Source: Candidatus Marispirochaeta associata | Lineage (GTDB): Bacteria; Spirochaetota; Spirochaetia; JC444; Marispirochaetaceae | Assembly (NCBI GenBank): GCA_001749745.1 | Contig: JWTM01000186.1 | Span: forward strand, 1-64,000 | Direction: 5' to 3' | DNA: 64,000 nucleotides | In this document: positions 1 through 9,921 of the stretch, piece by piece | Position numbering within the stretch: the first letter of the stretch is position 1 | Layout: the number at the start of each line of letters is the position of its first letter | The notes under the pieces: generated by a model | Databases searched by the model: none | What the model saw: only the letters and a program-made list of their open reading frames with translations | Told to the model about the DNA's origin: nothing | Made by a program: the position numbers and the translations under genes

Positions 1-240
1 GGAGGAATGATAAAAACTAACCGTGAGCTGGTGGGTTTGATATCTTGTCCGTGAGGATTCTCGGACAGGAGAGGCTACCGTTCGTCATAGAATTTGGCCT
101 GCGAGGCCGTTAAGGAGAATGAGGAGCCGTAGCCGCAGCATTCACTGACCTGCGAGGTCGGATAGGAGACTGGAGAGAACCTACCGTACAGGGACCTGTC
201 CTGAAGACTCAACGATACCAATCGAGAGGAGAGAACAGGG
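1..240 (+). ncRNA. Left-end noncoding region of IS110 element, candidate bridge RNA
   Basis: This stretch lies directly upstream of the IS110 transposase and has no credible gene. It contains three hairpins: 45-51 pairing with 62-68, 96-100 with 104-108 (loop GCG), and 147-151 with 155-159 (loop GCG). Each is followed by an AGGAGA-like purine run, and the last two are near copies 51 nt apart. IS110-group elements are known to encode a structured bridge RNA in the left end that pairs with donor and target DNA. The position and structure fit that role; the exact RNA ends and the left end of the element, which may lie before base 1, cannot be fixed here. Confidence 0.5.
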
Positions 241-1344
241 ATGAGACTGAGTATCGGTGTGGATCTGCATAAGAGTCAGTTCACGGTGTACTGGAAGCCG
301 GAGAAATCGAGCGAAGGGAAATTCGCCCGTTTTTCGACAACCGAAGCCGGGTACGGGGCCTTCGAACACCAGGTGTTATCTGCGATTAGTCAGGGTATCG
401 ATGTCGCCATGGCTGTCGAGACGACGGGAAACGCCCGGTATTTCCGGGCGCGAATGCAGCGGCTCGGAGCGCGGGTGGTGGTCGTGAACTCCTTGAAGTT
501 CAAGGTGATAACCCAGTCGGTGAACAAGACCGACCGGCGGGACGCCTCGACGCTTGCGGAGTTCCTGGAGAAGGATATGTTGCCCGAAGCCGTACTGTGC
601 AGCGAAGAAAGCGAAAAACTGAGGCGACTGTTGAAGGTGCGGAAGCGACTGGTAGAGTCGATTGTAGTCATCAAGAATCAGCTCCACGCGCTGCTGTTGG
701 ATGTCGGGATAGAGTCGATTCGAGGACAGTTGCAAAGCAAAAAAGAGCGCCGACGGGTACAAAACGTGCTCGCAGCACATACTCTCGCCGGCGCAGCGGT
801 AGAACCGCTATTTGAAACGATAGATCAGTTAAGCGACCAAGTCAAGAAGATTGAGAAGGTCATCGAAGAGCTGACCAGTGATGATGCGACGGTCAAGCTG
901 TTGAAAACGATCCCCGGAGTAGGGTTCGTGACGGCGGCAACATTGCGAGCCTGGATAGACGATATTGGACGATTCGATCGTCCCCAACAGCTGGCCGCGT
1001 ATGCGGGAATAGTCCCGTGGGTACAGTCCTCGAACGAGACGGTACGCTACGGCCGGATAACAAAACGGGGACCTTCAGAGTTGAGAACGGCGCTGGTACA
1101 GGCGGTGCTGGGTATGGTGAGGTTGAAACGGGTGACAGGGACCTGGCGCATCATGACCAGGTATGACCGGATGAAGCGAGAGAAAGGATCAGGACGGAGC
1201 ATCATCGCGACCGCTCGGCTTTTGAGTGAGATCATCTGGCATATGCTGACCAAAAGCGAACCGTTTGATCCGCTTCGGATGACTGATTCAGAGATGCGCC
1301 GCAAGGCGCGGGAAATGCGTGCGGCAGCATTCAATGCCGCTTAG
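241..1344 (+). CDS. IS110-family transposase (DEDD recombinase)
   Basis: This 367-residue protein is a mobile-element recombinase that works with a bridge RNA to insert and excise its IS. The N-terminal RuvC-like DEDD domain shows D8 (GVDLHK), E60 (AVETTGN), and D98 and D101 (NKTDRRDA), all at the usual spacing. The C-terminal Transposase_20 domain starts near residue 220 (LLKTIPGVGFVTAATL) and continues through YAGIVPWVQSSNETVRYGR and ITKRGPSELR; a serine in the QSSN stretch is the likely catalytic nucleophile. The ATG follows AGGAG with 8 nt spacing. Length and domains are complete, so the element may be active. Only 48 nt separate its stop from scdA, so the right end must be very short. 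Confidence 0.95.
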   Translation: MRLSIGVDLHKSQFTVYWKPEKSSEGKFARFSTTEAGYGAFEHQVLSAISQGIDVAMAVETTGNARYFRARMQRLGARVVVVNSLKFKVITQSVNKTDRRDASTLAEFLEKDMLPEAVLCSEESEKLRRLLKVRKRLVESIVVIKNQLHALLLDVGIESIRGQLQSKKERRRVQNVLAAHTLAGAAVEPLFETIDQLSDQVKKIEKVIEELTSDDATVKLLKTIPGVGFVTAATLRAWIDDIGRFDRPQQLAAYAGIVPWVQSSNETVRYGRITKRGPSELRTALVQAVLGMVRLKRVTGTWRIMTRYDRMKREKGSGRSIIATARLLSEIIWHMLTKSEPFDPLRMTDSEMRRKAREMRAAAFNAA

Positions 1345-1392
1345 ACAGTGTGAGTCTTACGGCTCACGGTTGACTTTTTATAGGAGCTTACT
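1345..1392 (+). other. IS110 right end with outward -35 box
   Basis: The 48 nt between the transposase stop and scdA hold a small hairpin (GTGAG/CTCAC, 1350-1366), a TTGACT box (1370-1375), and the scdA Shine-Dalgarno (AGGAG, 1382-1386). No -10 box follows TTGACT before the scdA start. In related IS110 elements a right-end -35 pairs with a left-end -10 when the excised circle forms, and that may apply here. The exact IS end is not visible. Confidence 0.35.
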
Positions 1393-2091
1393 ATGCAGAT
1401 TACTGAAAAACAGACCCTAGGCGAGATCGTAAACGCCCTGCCGGGTGCGGCGGAACTCTTTAATCGCCGCGGAATCGACTATTGCTGCGGGGGAGACAGA
1501 TCCCTGGCGGAGGCTGCGGGCGGTGAGTCCGCTAAACCTATTCTGAAGGAGCTCCGGGAGCTTGCCCATGGCGCTCCCGAACAGGAAGAGTGGCGGGAGA
1601 TGGATTCGGCTCAATTGATCGAGCATATTATCCGGACCCACCATCACTTTACCAGGCAGGAACTCTCAGAGCTGGATCCTCTTATCCAGAGGGTGTTGCA
1701 GGCCCATTATGCCGCTCACCGGGATGAGCTTATCAAGGTCCACCGGCTCTACGGCTCACTGAAGACTGAACTGCAGGAGCATCTGATCTATGAAGAGGCG
1801 CTGCTCTTTCCCATGCTGCTGGAGCTCAAAGAGGGAGCGAACCCTGAGGCGCGGGAGTCGCTGATCGATAAGATTAATCAGGGTGAGGAGGAGCACGAAG
1901 CTGCAGGGCAGCTGCTGCATGATCTACAGAGGGTAAGCCGCAACTTCTCACCCCCGGAGGATGCCTGTGCAAGTTTCCGGGAACTCTATTCCCGCTTGCA
2001 GAAATTGACGGAGGACATCTTTCTCCACATTCATAAGGAGAACAACATCCTTTTTAAGCAGATTCCTTCTCCCGTAAGCCCGAACGGCTAA
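1393..2091 (+). CDS. scdA: Iron-sulfur cluster repair di-iron protein (ScdA/YtfE/RIC family)
   Basis: The 232-residue protein belongs to the RIC family, which restores iron-sulfur clusters damaged by nitric oxide or oxidants by supplying iron from a di-iron centre in the cytoplasm. The N-terminal DUF542 domain carries the diagnostic IDYCCGG motif at about residues 29-35. The hemerythrin-like four-helix part follows, with ligands in EHIIRTHHH, HRDEL, EHLIYEEALLFP, EEEHE and HIHKEN. Length matches the family. The ATG at 1393 follows TAGGAG with good spacing. An IS110 element sits immediately upstream, so the native promoter may have been separated from the gene. The 3' end overlaps the convergent DHH gene by 38 bp. 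Confidence 0.93.
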   Translation: MQITEKQTLGEIVNALPGAAELFNRRGIDYCCGGDRSLAEAAGGESAKPILKELRELAHGAPEQEEWREMDSAQLIEHIIRTHHHFTRQELSELDPLIQRVLQAHYAAHRDELIKVHRLYGSLKTELQEHLIYEEALLFPMLLELKEGANPEARESLIDKINQGEEEHEAAGQLLHDLQRVSRNFSPPEDACASFRELYSRLQKLTEDIFLHIHKENNILFKQIPSPVSPNG

Positions 2092-3373
2092 AATTGAGGT
2101 AGTCGGTCCGGGTCAGGATGCCGATCAGCTCCCCGTCCCGGAGAACCGGCAGATGGCCGACGTTGTTGTCGAAGAGGAGGCGTTCGATCTCCCGGATCGT
2201 CGCCTCCGGCCGGGCGGAGACGAGCTTCTTGCTCATGAAGCCCTTTACGGGAGCATGCATCTGATCAGCCTTGCGCCCCTTCATTATATCCCGGAGGGAG
2301 ATGAAGCCTACCGGGAGGCCGGCCTCGTCCACTACCGGCAGTCCGGTGTGCCCTTGCTCCTCTAATTGCAGGGAGGCCTCGATCAGGGAAGCCTTTTGAG
2401 AAACGGTCTTTACCGGGAAGGTCATCAGTTCTCTTGCGGTGATCGCATCGGCTAAATGGCTCTCCAAAAGAAGTTCGAACTTGGTAAACACTTCCTTGCC
2501 GTCCTGGCCCTTCACATTGGCCGAGGCGGCCTTGGCGTGTCCGCCGCCGCCGAACTCCCGCATCAGTCCGTGAAGATCGATATTTGGTTTCTGATTACGG
2601 CCTATCAGCAGGGTTTTCTTCTTTTTCGGGAAATGGAAGATGCCGAATACCGCGTCTTGATTCTCCAGCTCGAAAACCCGCTCTATCACAAGGCCCAATC
2701 CCTCGGTCTCGTCGTCCTCGATCTCCCAGTAGCAGACGCCGACGCTGTGGCCGTGGATGGTGCGGTATTCCAGGCGGTTGAGAATCTCGTGAAATAGGGT
2801 CACCTGATAGGCGCCGGAAAGGGGCTTTAGAAACTTCTTGACCAGCTTCAGATCGGCCCCGGATGAGAGGAGGAACGAGGCTACCTCGAAGTCGTCTTTA
2901 GTTACGTTCTCGTGGGTAAAATTGCCCGTATCGGCGTAGATCCCGGCTAAAGCGATGGTCGCATCCTCTTCGCCCACGGGGATACCGCGACGCATGATCT
3001 CCGCTCCCAGCTGACTGGTGTTGGCGCCGCAGGGGGATTCAAAGAGCTTTGCCCCGGGGAATCCGGACTCCTCCGCCGGATGATGGTCCCAGATGTCGAC
3101 GGGAAAGCCGTTATTGCCGATATAACGGAAGAACTCATCCACCCGCTTACGAGTGCGGGTGTCGACGATCACCATCCCGTCGATATGCTCGCCTTTGAGA
3201 TCTTTAGGGTGGAGAAAGTTGATGTGATGCCGGTAGAGGTTTTGCACTTTCCGGGCGCTGGGGTGCAGCAGGCCGCTTCGAACCGGCTGAAATTCAGGAT
3301 AGAGGTACTTGGCCAAGACCATAGAACCGATGCAATCGAGATCGGTGTTGCTGTGGCCGATGATGATCTTCAT
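2054..3373 (-). CDS. DHH-family phosphoesterase with two CBS domains
   Basis: The protein (439 residues) opens with a DHH phosphoesterase domain showing HSNTDLDCIGS, DTRTR and DHHPAE, the metal-binding aspartates and histidines of the family. A DHHA1 domain with GGGGHAKAA follows near residue 285, then two CBS domains (about residues 320-435), which usually bind adenine nucleotides. The same DHH-DHHA1-CBS arrangement forms the N-terminal half of some CCA-adding-enzyme fusions, but the nucleotidyltransferase part is absent here. A nanoRNase, pAp or cyclic dinucleotide phosphoesterase role is possible; the substrate cannot be told. The ATG at 3373 was chosen over an upstream GTG (3391) because AGGAAGGAG lies 6 nt before it. 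Confidence 0.9.
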   Translation of the reverse strand: MKIIIGHSNTDLDCIGSMVLAKYLYPEFQPVRSGLLHPSARKVQNLYRHHINFLHPKDLKGEHIDGMVIVDTRTRKRVDEFFRYIGNNGFPVDIWDHHPAEESGFPGAKLFESPCGANTSQLGAEIMRRGIPVGEEDATIALAGIYADTGNFTHENVTKDDFEVASFLLSSGADLKLVKKFLKPLSGAYQVTLFHEILNRLEYRTIHGHSVGVCYWEIEDDETEGLGLVIERVFELENQDAVFGIFHFPKKKKTLLIGRNQKPNIDLHGLMREFGGGGHAKAASANVKGQDGKEVFTKFELLLESHLADAITARELMTFPVKTVSQKASLIEASLQLEEQGHTGLPVVDEAGLPVGFISLRDIMKGRKADQMHAPVKGFMSKKLVSARPEATIREIERLLFDNNVGHLPVLRDGELIGILTRTDYLNFSRSGLREKESA

Positions 3374-3458
3374 GGCGGCTCCTTCCTGCACCTAATGGTA
3401 GTCGATTATGGGAAAAAAACAAGTCTTGATGCTGTTGTGAATCGTGACCATATGCGTA

Positions 3459-3467
3459 TGCTATACT
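3459..3467 (+). promoter_or_regulatory. Extended -10 promoter, probably leaderless
   Basis: TGCTATACT is an extended -10 box ending 6 nt before the ATG at 3474, and no Shine-Dalgarno precedes that ATG. Transcription would start at or next to the start codon. Confidence 0.5.
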
Positions 3468-3473
3468 TGTTGC

Positions 3474-4430
3474 ATGCGCCGGACGCCTCTTCTACTCTTA
3501 TTCGCCTTGTTGTTTGCCTGCGGTCAGAAGCCAGCTTCAAAACCGGAGCGATTCGCGAGCATCGGTAAAGGCGCCGCGGATTACCCTTCGCTGCAGCAAG
3601 CGTTGCACGAGGCGCCTCCCGAGGTCGAGGTCTTCCTGCTCGAAGATCCGGTACACACCGAGGCGGGCATCGTCGTCGAACGGGATGCTGAGATACGCGG
3701 GATCGGTGCGAAGCGAACCATCCTTCAGGCCGGGGATACGCCCGATGCCGCGGCCGACAGAGTTTTGACCGTTGCCGGAGGGGCGCGGGTTGTCGTGCGG
3801 GATATCACCATCCGCCACGGCCAAGCGACAGAGGGGCTGCGCGGCGGCGGAGGCATTCGTAACTATGGCGAACTCCAGCTCATCGACTGCCGCATCGAGA
3901 ATAACCGGGCGATCTTCGGGGCGGGAGTCCTTAACTACGGGCTTCTTTCTATCTCCGACTCTCTCATTCTGAACAACCGCACCCTCCCTCCTTCAGCCGC
4001 AGAAACTGTTTCCGCAGCGGGTTGTACGGGGGCCGGCGGGGGCATCAAAAACGAGCCGTCCGGCGAACTCTATCTAAGCCGGACCGAGATCCGCGGGAAC
4101 TACTCCCGGCGACGGGGCGGCGGTCTCTTCATCGCCTGTGAATCGGAGGCTCTGGTGGAGGAATCCCTGTTTACAGAAAACGAATGCGGCCGGAGCGGCG
4201 GCGGCATCCATAATCGAGGCGATCTTGAACTGCGACGCAGCCGGATCGTACGGAACAGCGCCCGCAAAGGGGCCGGGGGCATCCAAAATCTGGGCCGGAC
4301 GGCAATCTTTGATACGCGGGTAAAGCGAAACAGCCATATCGACCTTGAGAATGCATCGGGCGGCGGCTTCTACGGGCAAGGAGAGCTTACCGCCGATGAA
4401 GGGAACCGGATCGGCATATTGAGCGAATAG
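3474..4430 (+). CDS. Lipoprotein with right-handed beta-helix, GGGI/NN repeats
   Basis: The 318-residue product starts MRRTPLLLLFALLFACGQK, a lipoprotein signal peptide with a clear lipobox (LFAC), so the mature protein is lipid-anchored outside the cytoplasmic membrane. From about residue 110 the sequence is a right-handed parallel beta-helix with repeating units of the form GGGIxNxGxLxLxxxxIxxNxA, resembling the repeats of polymorphic outer-membrane proteins. At least five coils are visible. No catalytic residues can be named, so a polysaccharide-binding, structural or adhesin role is as likely as an enzyme. The start at 3474 rather than 3444 is chosen because the signal peptide begins there and an extended -10 box ends 6 nt upstream. 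Confidence 0.8.
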   Translation: MRRTPLLLLFALLFACGQKPASKPERFASIGKGAADYPSLQQALHEAPPEVEVFLLEDPVHTEAGIVVERDAEIRGIGAKRTILQAGDTPDAAADRVLTVAGGARVVVRDITIRHGQATEGLRGGGGIRNYGELQLIDCRIENNRAIFGAGVLNYGLLSISDSLILNNRTLPPSAAETVSAAGCTGAGGGIKNEPSGELYLSRTEIRGNYSRRRGGGLFIACESEALVEESLFTENECGRSGGGIHNRGDLELRRSRIVRNSARKGAGGIQNLGRTAIFDTRVKRNSHIDLENASGGGFYGQGELTADEGNRIGILSE

Positions 4431-4511
4431 TCACCCGCAAGACCCCGGGGGCGGTTCGGCCGTGCGTCGGCAGGAGTAATCGATTTTACAGTATCCGGCG
4501 GAGAATTCCCC

Positions 4512-5411
4512 TCAATCGCAAGCTGCGGCCTGCCCCGCCAAGGCGATGCCCAGTTTCAGGCTGAGGAGCTTTGTTTCCGCATCGTCCGAACGGGAGGAGA
4601 CAACCACCGGAGCTTTGAGCCCCACCAGAATGCCCGCTATGGTCGCCCCGCCGAGAATGGTCACGGCCTTATAGACCGCATTCGCCGAATTCAAATCCGG
4701 AAAAAGAAGGATGTCCGGATCCCCCGCAACGAGGCTGTCGATCTTTTTGATCCGAGCGGCTTCCGCCGAGAGGGCCACGTCCAGGCCGAAGGGTCCGTCC
4801 AGAACGGCGGTGGGACAATCCTTATACTCCGTCTTTAAGCGCACCGCATCGACGGTGGCGCTGATTTTCTCGCTTACCGTTTCCACCGGCGCTATCAGTC
4901 CCACCTTGGGGGCCTCGATGCCCAAGCGTAGAGTCATTTCGACGGCATTATTTAGTATGCGGTACTTATCCTCATAGCTCGGAGTAATGTTGATCGCACA
5001 GTCGGTCATAAAAAAGGGTTTATGATAGGCCGGGGCCGAGCAGAGGGCCAGATGGCTTACAAGACTCCCGTTCTCTAAGAGGCCGTTTGATTTATTAAAA
5101 AGAGCTCGACTGAACTCTCCGGTATGTACCAGTCCTTTCATGGCCGTTTGGGCCGTGCCGGCGTGCAGGGCTTCCGCGGTCAAACGGCAAGCCTCTTCTT
5201 CTCCCACCGCTTCAATAAAGCTGCAAGCGTCGACATCTAGTTCAAGACGCTTCGCTTCAGCGACGGTCTTTTCCCGATTGCCGATAAACAGGAAATCCGC
5301 CCAGTCGTTGGCGAGGGCGGCGCTCACGGTTCTCATCACCGCTTCGCCTTCGGCAAAGGGAATGGCGACGGTCACTTTTTCACGTATCTGGATCACGTCG
5401 TCCAGCTTCAC
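4512..5411 (-). CDS. ptb: Phosphate butyryltransferase
   Basis: This 299-residue protein is a PTA/PTB-family phosphotransacylase that swaps CoA for phosphate on butyryl-CoA or branched acyl-CoA, giving the acyl phosphate used by butyrate kinase. Family motifs include MKGLVHTGEFSRALFNK near residue 91, VAGDPDILLFPDLNSANAVYK near residue 228 and KAPVVVSSRSDD near residue 274. It is the last gene of the vor-buk-ptb operon. Its GTG start overlaps the butyrate kinase stop (GTGA), so the two are translationally coupled. With a Vor enzyme upstream, isobutyryl-, isovaleryl- and 2-methylbutyryl-CoA are more likely substrates than butyryl-CoA. Length is normal for the family. Confidence 0.93.
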   Translation of the reverse strand: MKLDDVIQIREKVTVAIPFAEGEAVMRTVSAALANDWADFLFIGNREKTVAEAKRLELDVDACSFIEAVGEEEACRLTAEALHAGTAQTAMKGLVHTGEFSRALFNKSNGLLENGSLVSHLALCSAPAYHKPFFMTDCAINITPSYEDKYRILNNAVEMTLRLGIEAPKVGLIAPVETVSEKISATVDAVRLKTEYKDCPTAVLDGPFGLDVALSAEAARIKKIDSLVAGDPDILLFPDLNSANAVYKAVTILGGATIAGILVGLKAPVVVSSRSDDAETKLLSLKLGIALAGQAAACD

Positions 5412-6479
5412 GGTTCATACTCCAGAATGGCGGCCTCTCCCCGCAAAGCGGCGAGGGCGTTTTCGGCCAGGGCTTCGAGCTCCCGTTCTCCGGCGATGAT
5501 CCTCACCTGGGCCAGGAAGGAGACTCTCTCGCTGATGTAATCGGTCAGGAAGTCGTTGTAGGCCATACCGCCGGTGAGGATAATTGCGTCTACAGCTCCC
5601 TTCAATACTGCGGATAGAGAGGCGATCTCCTTGGCAATCTGATAGCCCATCGCCTCGACTACCCTGCGGGCTTCGGCATCCCCCGCCTCTATTCGCCCGC
5701 TTATCTCCTCCAGGCTGTTGGTCCCCAGGTAGGCGATCAGGCCCCCTTTGCCGACCAGCCGCTTGCGAAGCTCCTTCTCCCGGCCGGCGTACTCCATGGT
5801 CAAACTGATAAGCTGTCCGGAGGGGAGTCCCCCGGCCCGTTCGGGCGAGAAGGGCCCTTCGCCGTCCAGGGCGTTGTTGACGTCCACAACCCGGCCCCGG
5901 TCGTGAGCCCCGACCGAGACACCGCCGCCCATATGGGCCACGATAAATCGGCACTCCTCGTAGGCGAGTCCTAACTCCTTGGCCGCCACCCGGGCGGCGG
6001 ATTTCTGATTCAAGGCGTGGAATATGCTCTTGCGTTCGATCTCCGGTGTTCCGGAGAAGCGGGCGGGAGGGGCTAACTCGTCCACCACTACCGGATCGGC
6101 GATAAAGGCCGGAATGGATCGCCGTGAGGCCATGCCGTAGGCGATTACCGCCCCCAGGTTGCTCGCATGGCTGCCGTAGGGGGCCGCTTTCAGATCGGTC
6201 CGCATGCGTTCGTTCACCCGGTAGATGCCGCCGGCCAACGGAGCCAAGAGCCCCCCCCGGCCGATAACCGCGGAGAGCTCTTCTTCATCGATTCCCGAGT
6301 TAATCAGAAACTCCTCGCAGAGCTGCCTGCGGAAATCGGCCTGGTCGGCGACGCAGGCGAAGGGTTCCAGCTCCTCTACGCTGTGGCTGATACTTGAGCT
6401 CAGGACGCAGCGCTCATCCCGAAAGAGGGCCAGCTTGGTAGAAGTCGACCCGGGGTTGACGGTGAGGATCAGGAAGCTT

Positions 6480-6493
<14 letters not shown>
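5408..6493 (-). CDS. buk: Butyrate kinase (branched-chain acid kinase)
   Basis: The 361-residue protein is an ASKHA-fold acyl kinase that transfers phosphate from butyryl or isobutyryl phosphate to ADP, the ATP-forming step of the pathway. It starts ILTVNPGSTSTKLALF, the phosphate loop typical of Buk, and continues with VIGRGG, AHMGGGVSVGAHDRGR near residue 185, GPFSPERAGGLPSG near residue 213, and ILTGGMAYN near residue 307. The gene overlaps the fused Vor subunit by 14 bp and ptb by 4 bp, so all three are read from one message. Acetate kinase is excluded by the Buk-specific NPGSTSTK and PFSPERAG motifs. Confidence 0.95.
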
Positions 6494-7879
<1,386 letters not shown>

Positions 7880-7883
<4 letters not shown>

Positions 7884-8938
7884 ACCGCAGCTCCTTGCAG
7901 ATCGGCTTGAGTCCGCTCGACTATTTCATCTACCTCGGGAACGACGCCGCCCATCCAGTTGTAACGCAGCACCGGCACGGCGCCCTTGACGGCGATATCC
8001 ACATCGTCGGCCATCTGGCCGTTGGAGAGCTCGGCTACGCAGAAGGCCGAAACCTGTTTCGAGAGCTCCTTGATGCGTCGGCTTGGGAAGGGATAGAGGG
8101 TTTTCGGTCTGAGGAGCCCCGCTTTTATGCCCCGTTTCCGTAAAGCGCTTACCGCCGAGTAGCAGAGCCGAGAGCTGATGCCGTAGGCGATGTAGACGAT
8201 CTCCGCATCCTCGGTTTGTACCTCCTGAAAATCGGTGATCTCCTCTTCCAGGCGGCGGTATTTCTCCTGGAGATGCTCATTGTGGGCCGACTGGAGCTCT
8301 CGCTTCATCAGGATCGAGGTGATCAGGTTGTGTCGGCTCTTCTCGTCGGCGTAGAGAGCCCAGTCGTGACGCTCGCCGTGGAGCACCTTTTCCGGAAAGG
8401 CCACGGGCTCCATCATCTGCCCGATATAGGCGTCGGCCAGAATAAAGACCAGCATCCGGTATGTGTCGGCCAGCTCGAAGGCCTTGTAGGTAAAGTCGCA
8501 CATCTCCTGGGCCGAGTTGGGCGCCAGCACGATGTTGCGGTAGTTGCCGTGTCCGCCGCCTTTGACGACCATATTGTAGTCCGATTGCTCGGGCCAGATG
8601 TTGCCCAGGCCGGGACCGGCCCGCTGTACGTCGATAAGAACCGCAGGAAGCTCCGCCCCGGCGATGTAGGAGATCCCCTCGGCCATCAGCGCAATACCGG
8701 GACCGGAGGAGGCGCTCATAACGCGTGCTCCCGCGCCGGCGGCGCCGTAGAGCATGTTGATGACGCTCACCTCGGACTCCGCCTGCAGGAAGTGGCGTCC
8801 GGAGGCGCGAAAGTAGGCCGCCGCTGCGTGGGCCACTTCGCTGGCGGGGGTGATGGGATAGCCGAAGAAGTGGGTCGCCCCGCCTAAAAGCGCGCCGTAG
8901 ATAACCGCTTCGTTGCCTTTGATCAGCTGCTTATGCAC
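7880..8938 (-). CDS. vorB: 2-oxoisovalerate:ferredoxin oxidoreductase alpha subunit (VorB-like)
   Basis: This 352-residue protein is the pyrimidine-binding alpha subunit of a 2-oxoacid:ferredoxin oxidoreductase. Visible motifs are GNEAVIYGALLGGATHFFGYPITPASE at the start, LQAESEVSVINMLYGAAGAG near residue 50, and SSGPGIALMAEGISY. The C-terminal domain carries IAYGISSRLCYSAVSALRKRGIKAGLLRPKTLYPFP. Sequence and length resemble subunits annotated VorB. It lies between the ferredoxin gene (8 bp overlap) and the fused beta-gamma gene (4 bp overlap). The start is GTG at 8938, preceded by AAGGAGG. Acyl-CoA made here would feed Ptb and Buk. Confidence 0.9.
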
Positions 8939-9170
8939 CGATGACCTCCTTCTCAGGCAAATCCTCGTTTTTAAAGACCGTAATGGCTCCCGGCTCCGGG
9001 CAAACGTAGTAGCAGATGCCGCAGGCGGTACAGTTGGGGTTCTTGAAGACCGCCGCCTGGTAGCCCAGCCGGTTGATCTCGGAGCCGATCCCCAGACAGT
9101 TGTTGGGGCAGTTATGGACGCAAAGCTTGCATCCCTTGCACTCGTTCTTCTCTATTCTGACGTAATTCAC
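8931..9170 (-). CDS. 2[4Fe-4S] ferredoxin subunit of the Vor complex
   Basis: This small protein (79 residues) has two complete cluster motifs, CKGCKLCVHNCP at residues 11-22 and CTACGICYYVCP at residues 47-58. It is the delta subunit that passes electrons from the TPP site of the oxidoreductase to free ferredoxin. Its ATG is at 9170, directly after the stop of the zinc-ribbon gene, and its end overlaps vorB by 8 bp, so it is translated within the operon. The position in front of vorB matches the usual gene order of four-subunit Vor/Kor enzymes. Confidence 0.93.
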   Translation of the reverse strand: MNYVRIEKNECKGCKLCVHNCPNNCLGIGSEINRLGYQAAVFKNPNCTACGICYYVCPEPGAITVFKNEDLPEKEVIGA

Positions 9171-9707
9171 CTAAATCCCTCCAAAAATCTCGTCCTGGCC
9201 GGCGCCGAAGTAGTTGATCTCGCTGATTACCTCGAGCACGTCGTTCCGGATCTCCTCCACGATCAGCTCGTGATGGGGACAGGCCACCCGGGGGCAGGCG
9301 TAGATGCGGTTGTTGCGGCCCGGCAGGTAGAGAGCGATCTGTTCGGGGGAGTCGCAGTTCTCGTCCGGACAGGGACGCTTCACATTCAACGAAACCCCGC
9401 AGTATGGGCAAGTGGCCTCGACCACGGCGTCGCCGGTCAGCCCCATGGGCATGAAGGAGAAGAGGTTCGCATGGCTGCCCCAGAAGGAGTCGAGGAAGAC
9501 TACGCCGTCCTGATCGCCCAGTTTTATATTCAGCTTAATCGACGGTTCGTCGTGAATGCGGACGCTGTCGACCAAGAGGTTATGACCGTTGGGGCAGAAT
9601 AGGGACTCCACCAGGAGCACCTCTTTCTCGTGCTTCGAGAAGAGCCTCATCCCCACCGGGATATTAGTTTTGAACTCATTCGGGATCTCACGTATCGTTA
9701 ATTCCAT
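9171..9707 (-). CDS. Conserved zinc-ribbon-like protein, first gene of the vor operon
   Basis: I cannot name this 178-residue protein. It carries a series of paired cysteines: FCPNGH near residue 37, CPYCG near 100, CPDENCD near 113, and CPRVACPHH near 137. They suggest two zinc-ribbon or rubredoxin-like knuckles, or a metal cluster site. No signal peptide or membrane segment is seen, so it is cytoplasmic. It abuts the ferredoxin gene without a gap and has its own GGAGG site (8 nt) and promoter. First position in an oxidoreductase operon suggests an assembly, electron-transfer or regulatory role for the Vor complex. That is inference from context only. Confidence 0.75.
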   Translation of the reverse strand: MELTIREIPNEFKTNIPVGMRLFSKHEKEVLLVESLFCPNGHNLLVDSVRIHDEPSIKLNIKLGDQDGVVFLDSFWGSHANLFSFMPMGLTGDAVVEATCPYCGVSLNVKRPCPDENCDSPEQIALYLPGRNNRIYACPRVACPHHELIVEEIRNDVLEVISEINYFGAGQDEIFGGI

Positions 9708-9726
9708 CGGCTAACCCTCCGTAAAT

Positions 9727-9755
9727 ATTGTAAGCCGGGTTCTTCGATTTGTAAA
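9727..9755 (-). promoter_or_regulatory. Sigma-70-type promoter of the vor-buk-ptb operon
   Basis: On the minus strand TTTACA (9750-9755) is followed 17 nt later by TACAAT (9727-9732). Each differs from consensus by one base. Transcription would start about 15 nt before the GGAGG site of the zinc-ribbon gene, giving a short leader. Confidence 0.7.
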
Positions 9756-9921
9756 ATTGAAAGTATTAGAGTTTTTGTCGGGTATAAAAAAGAAGTTATT
9801 GCAGTAAACAGGTCAAGATATTGCTATAATCATAAAATCGAGTCTGATCGCGCCTGTGATGTGGGGGATCTTTGGGTTAATTCTTGCAGGATTCTTAATC
9901 GCTATCCGAGTACGGGGACAC
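9756..9921. other. Intergenic AT-rich spacer
   Basis: Between the vor promoter and the end of the NrpR-like gene I see no gene. A TG-C-TATAAT extended -10 lies on the plus strand (9822-9830), but no plus-strand gene follows it. No convincing terminator hairpin is visible. Confidence 0.4.

Noticed and set aside
96..159. Repeated GCG-loop hairpins that could suggest a CRISPR-like array
   Set aside because: Only two short imperfect copies with no equal-length spacers, and they lie in the noncoding end of an IS110 element, which explains them better.
3389..3391. GTG as start of the DHH/CBS protein
   Set aside because: The strong AGGAAGGAG site lies downstream of it and fits the ATG at 3373.
8216..8887. 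Long open frame antisense to vorB (and similar ones at 13757-14446 and 48471-49184)
   Set aside because: These mirror codon bias of GC-rich genes on the other strand, have no ribosome sites and no recognisable domains.
9822..9830. Plus-strand extended -10 (TG-C-TATAAT) between the vor operon and nrpR
   Set aside because: No plus-strand gene or structured RNA follows; it reads into the 3' end of a minus-strand gene.
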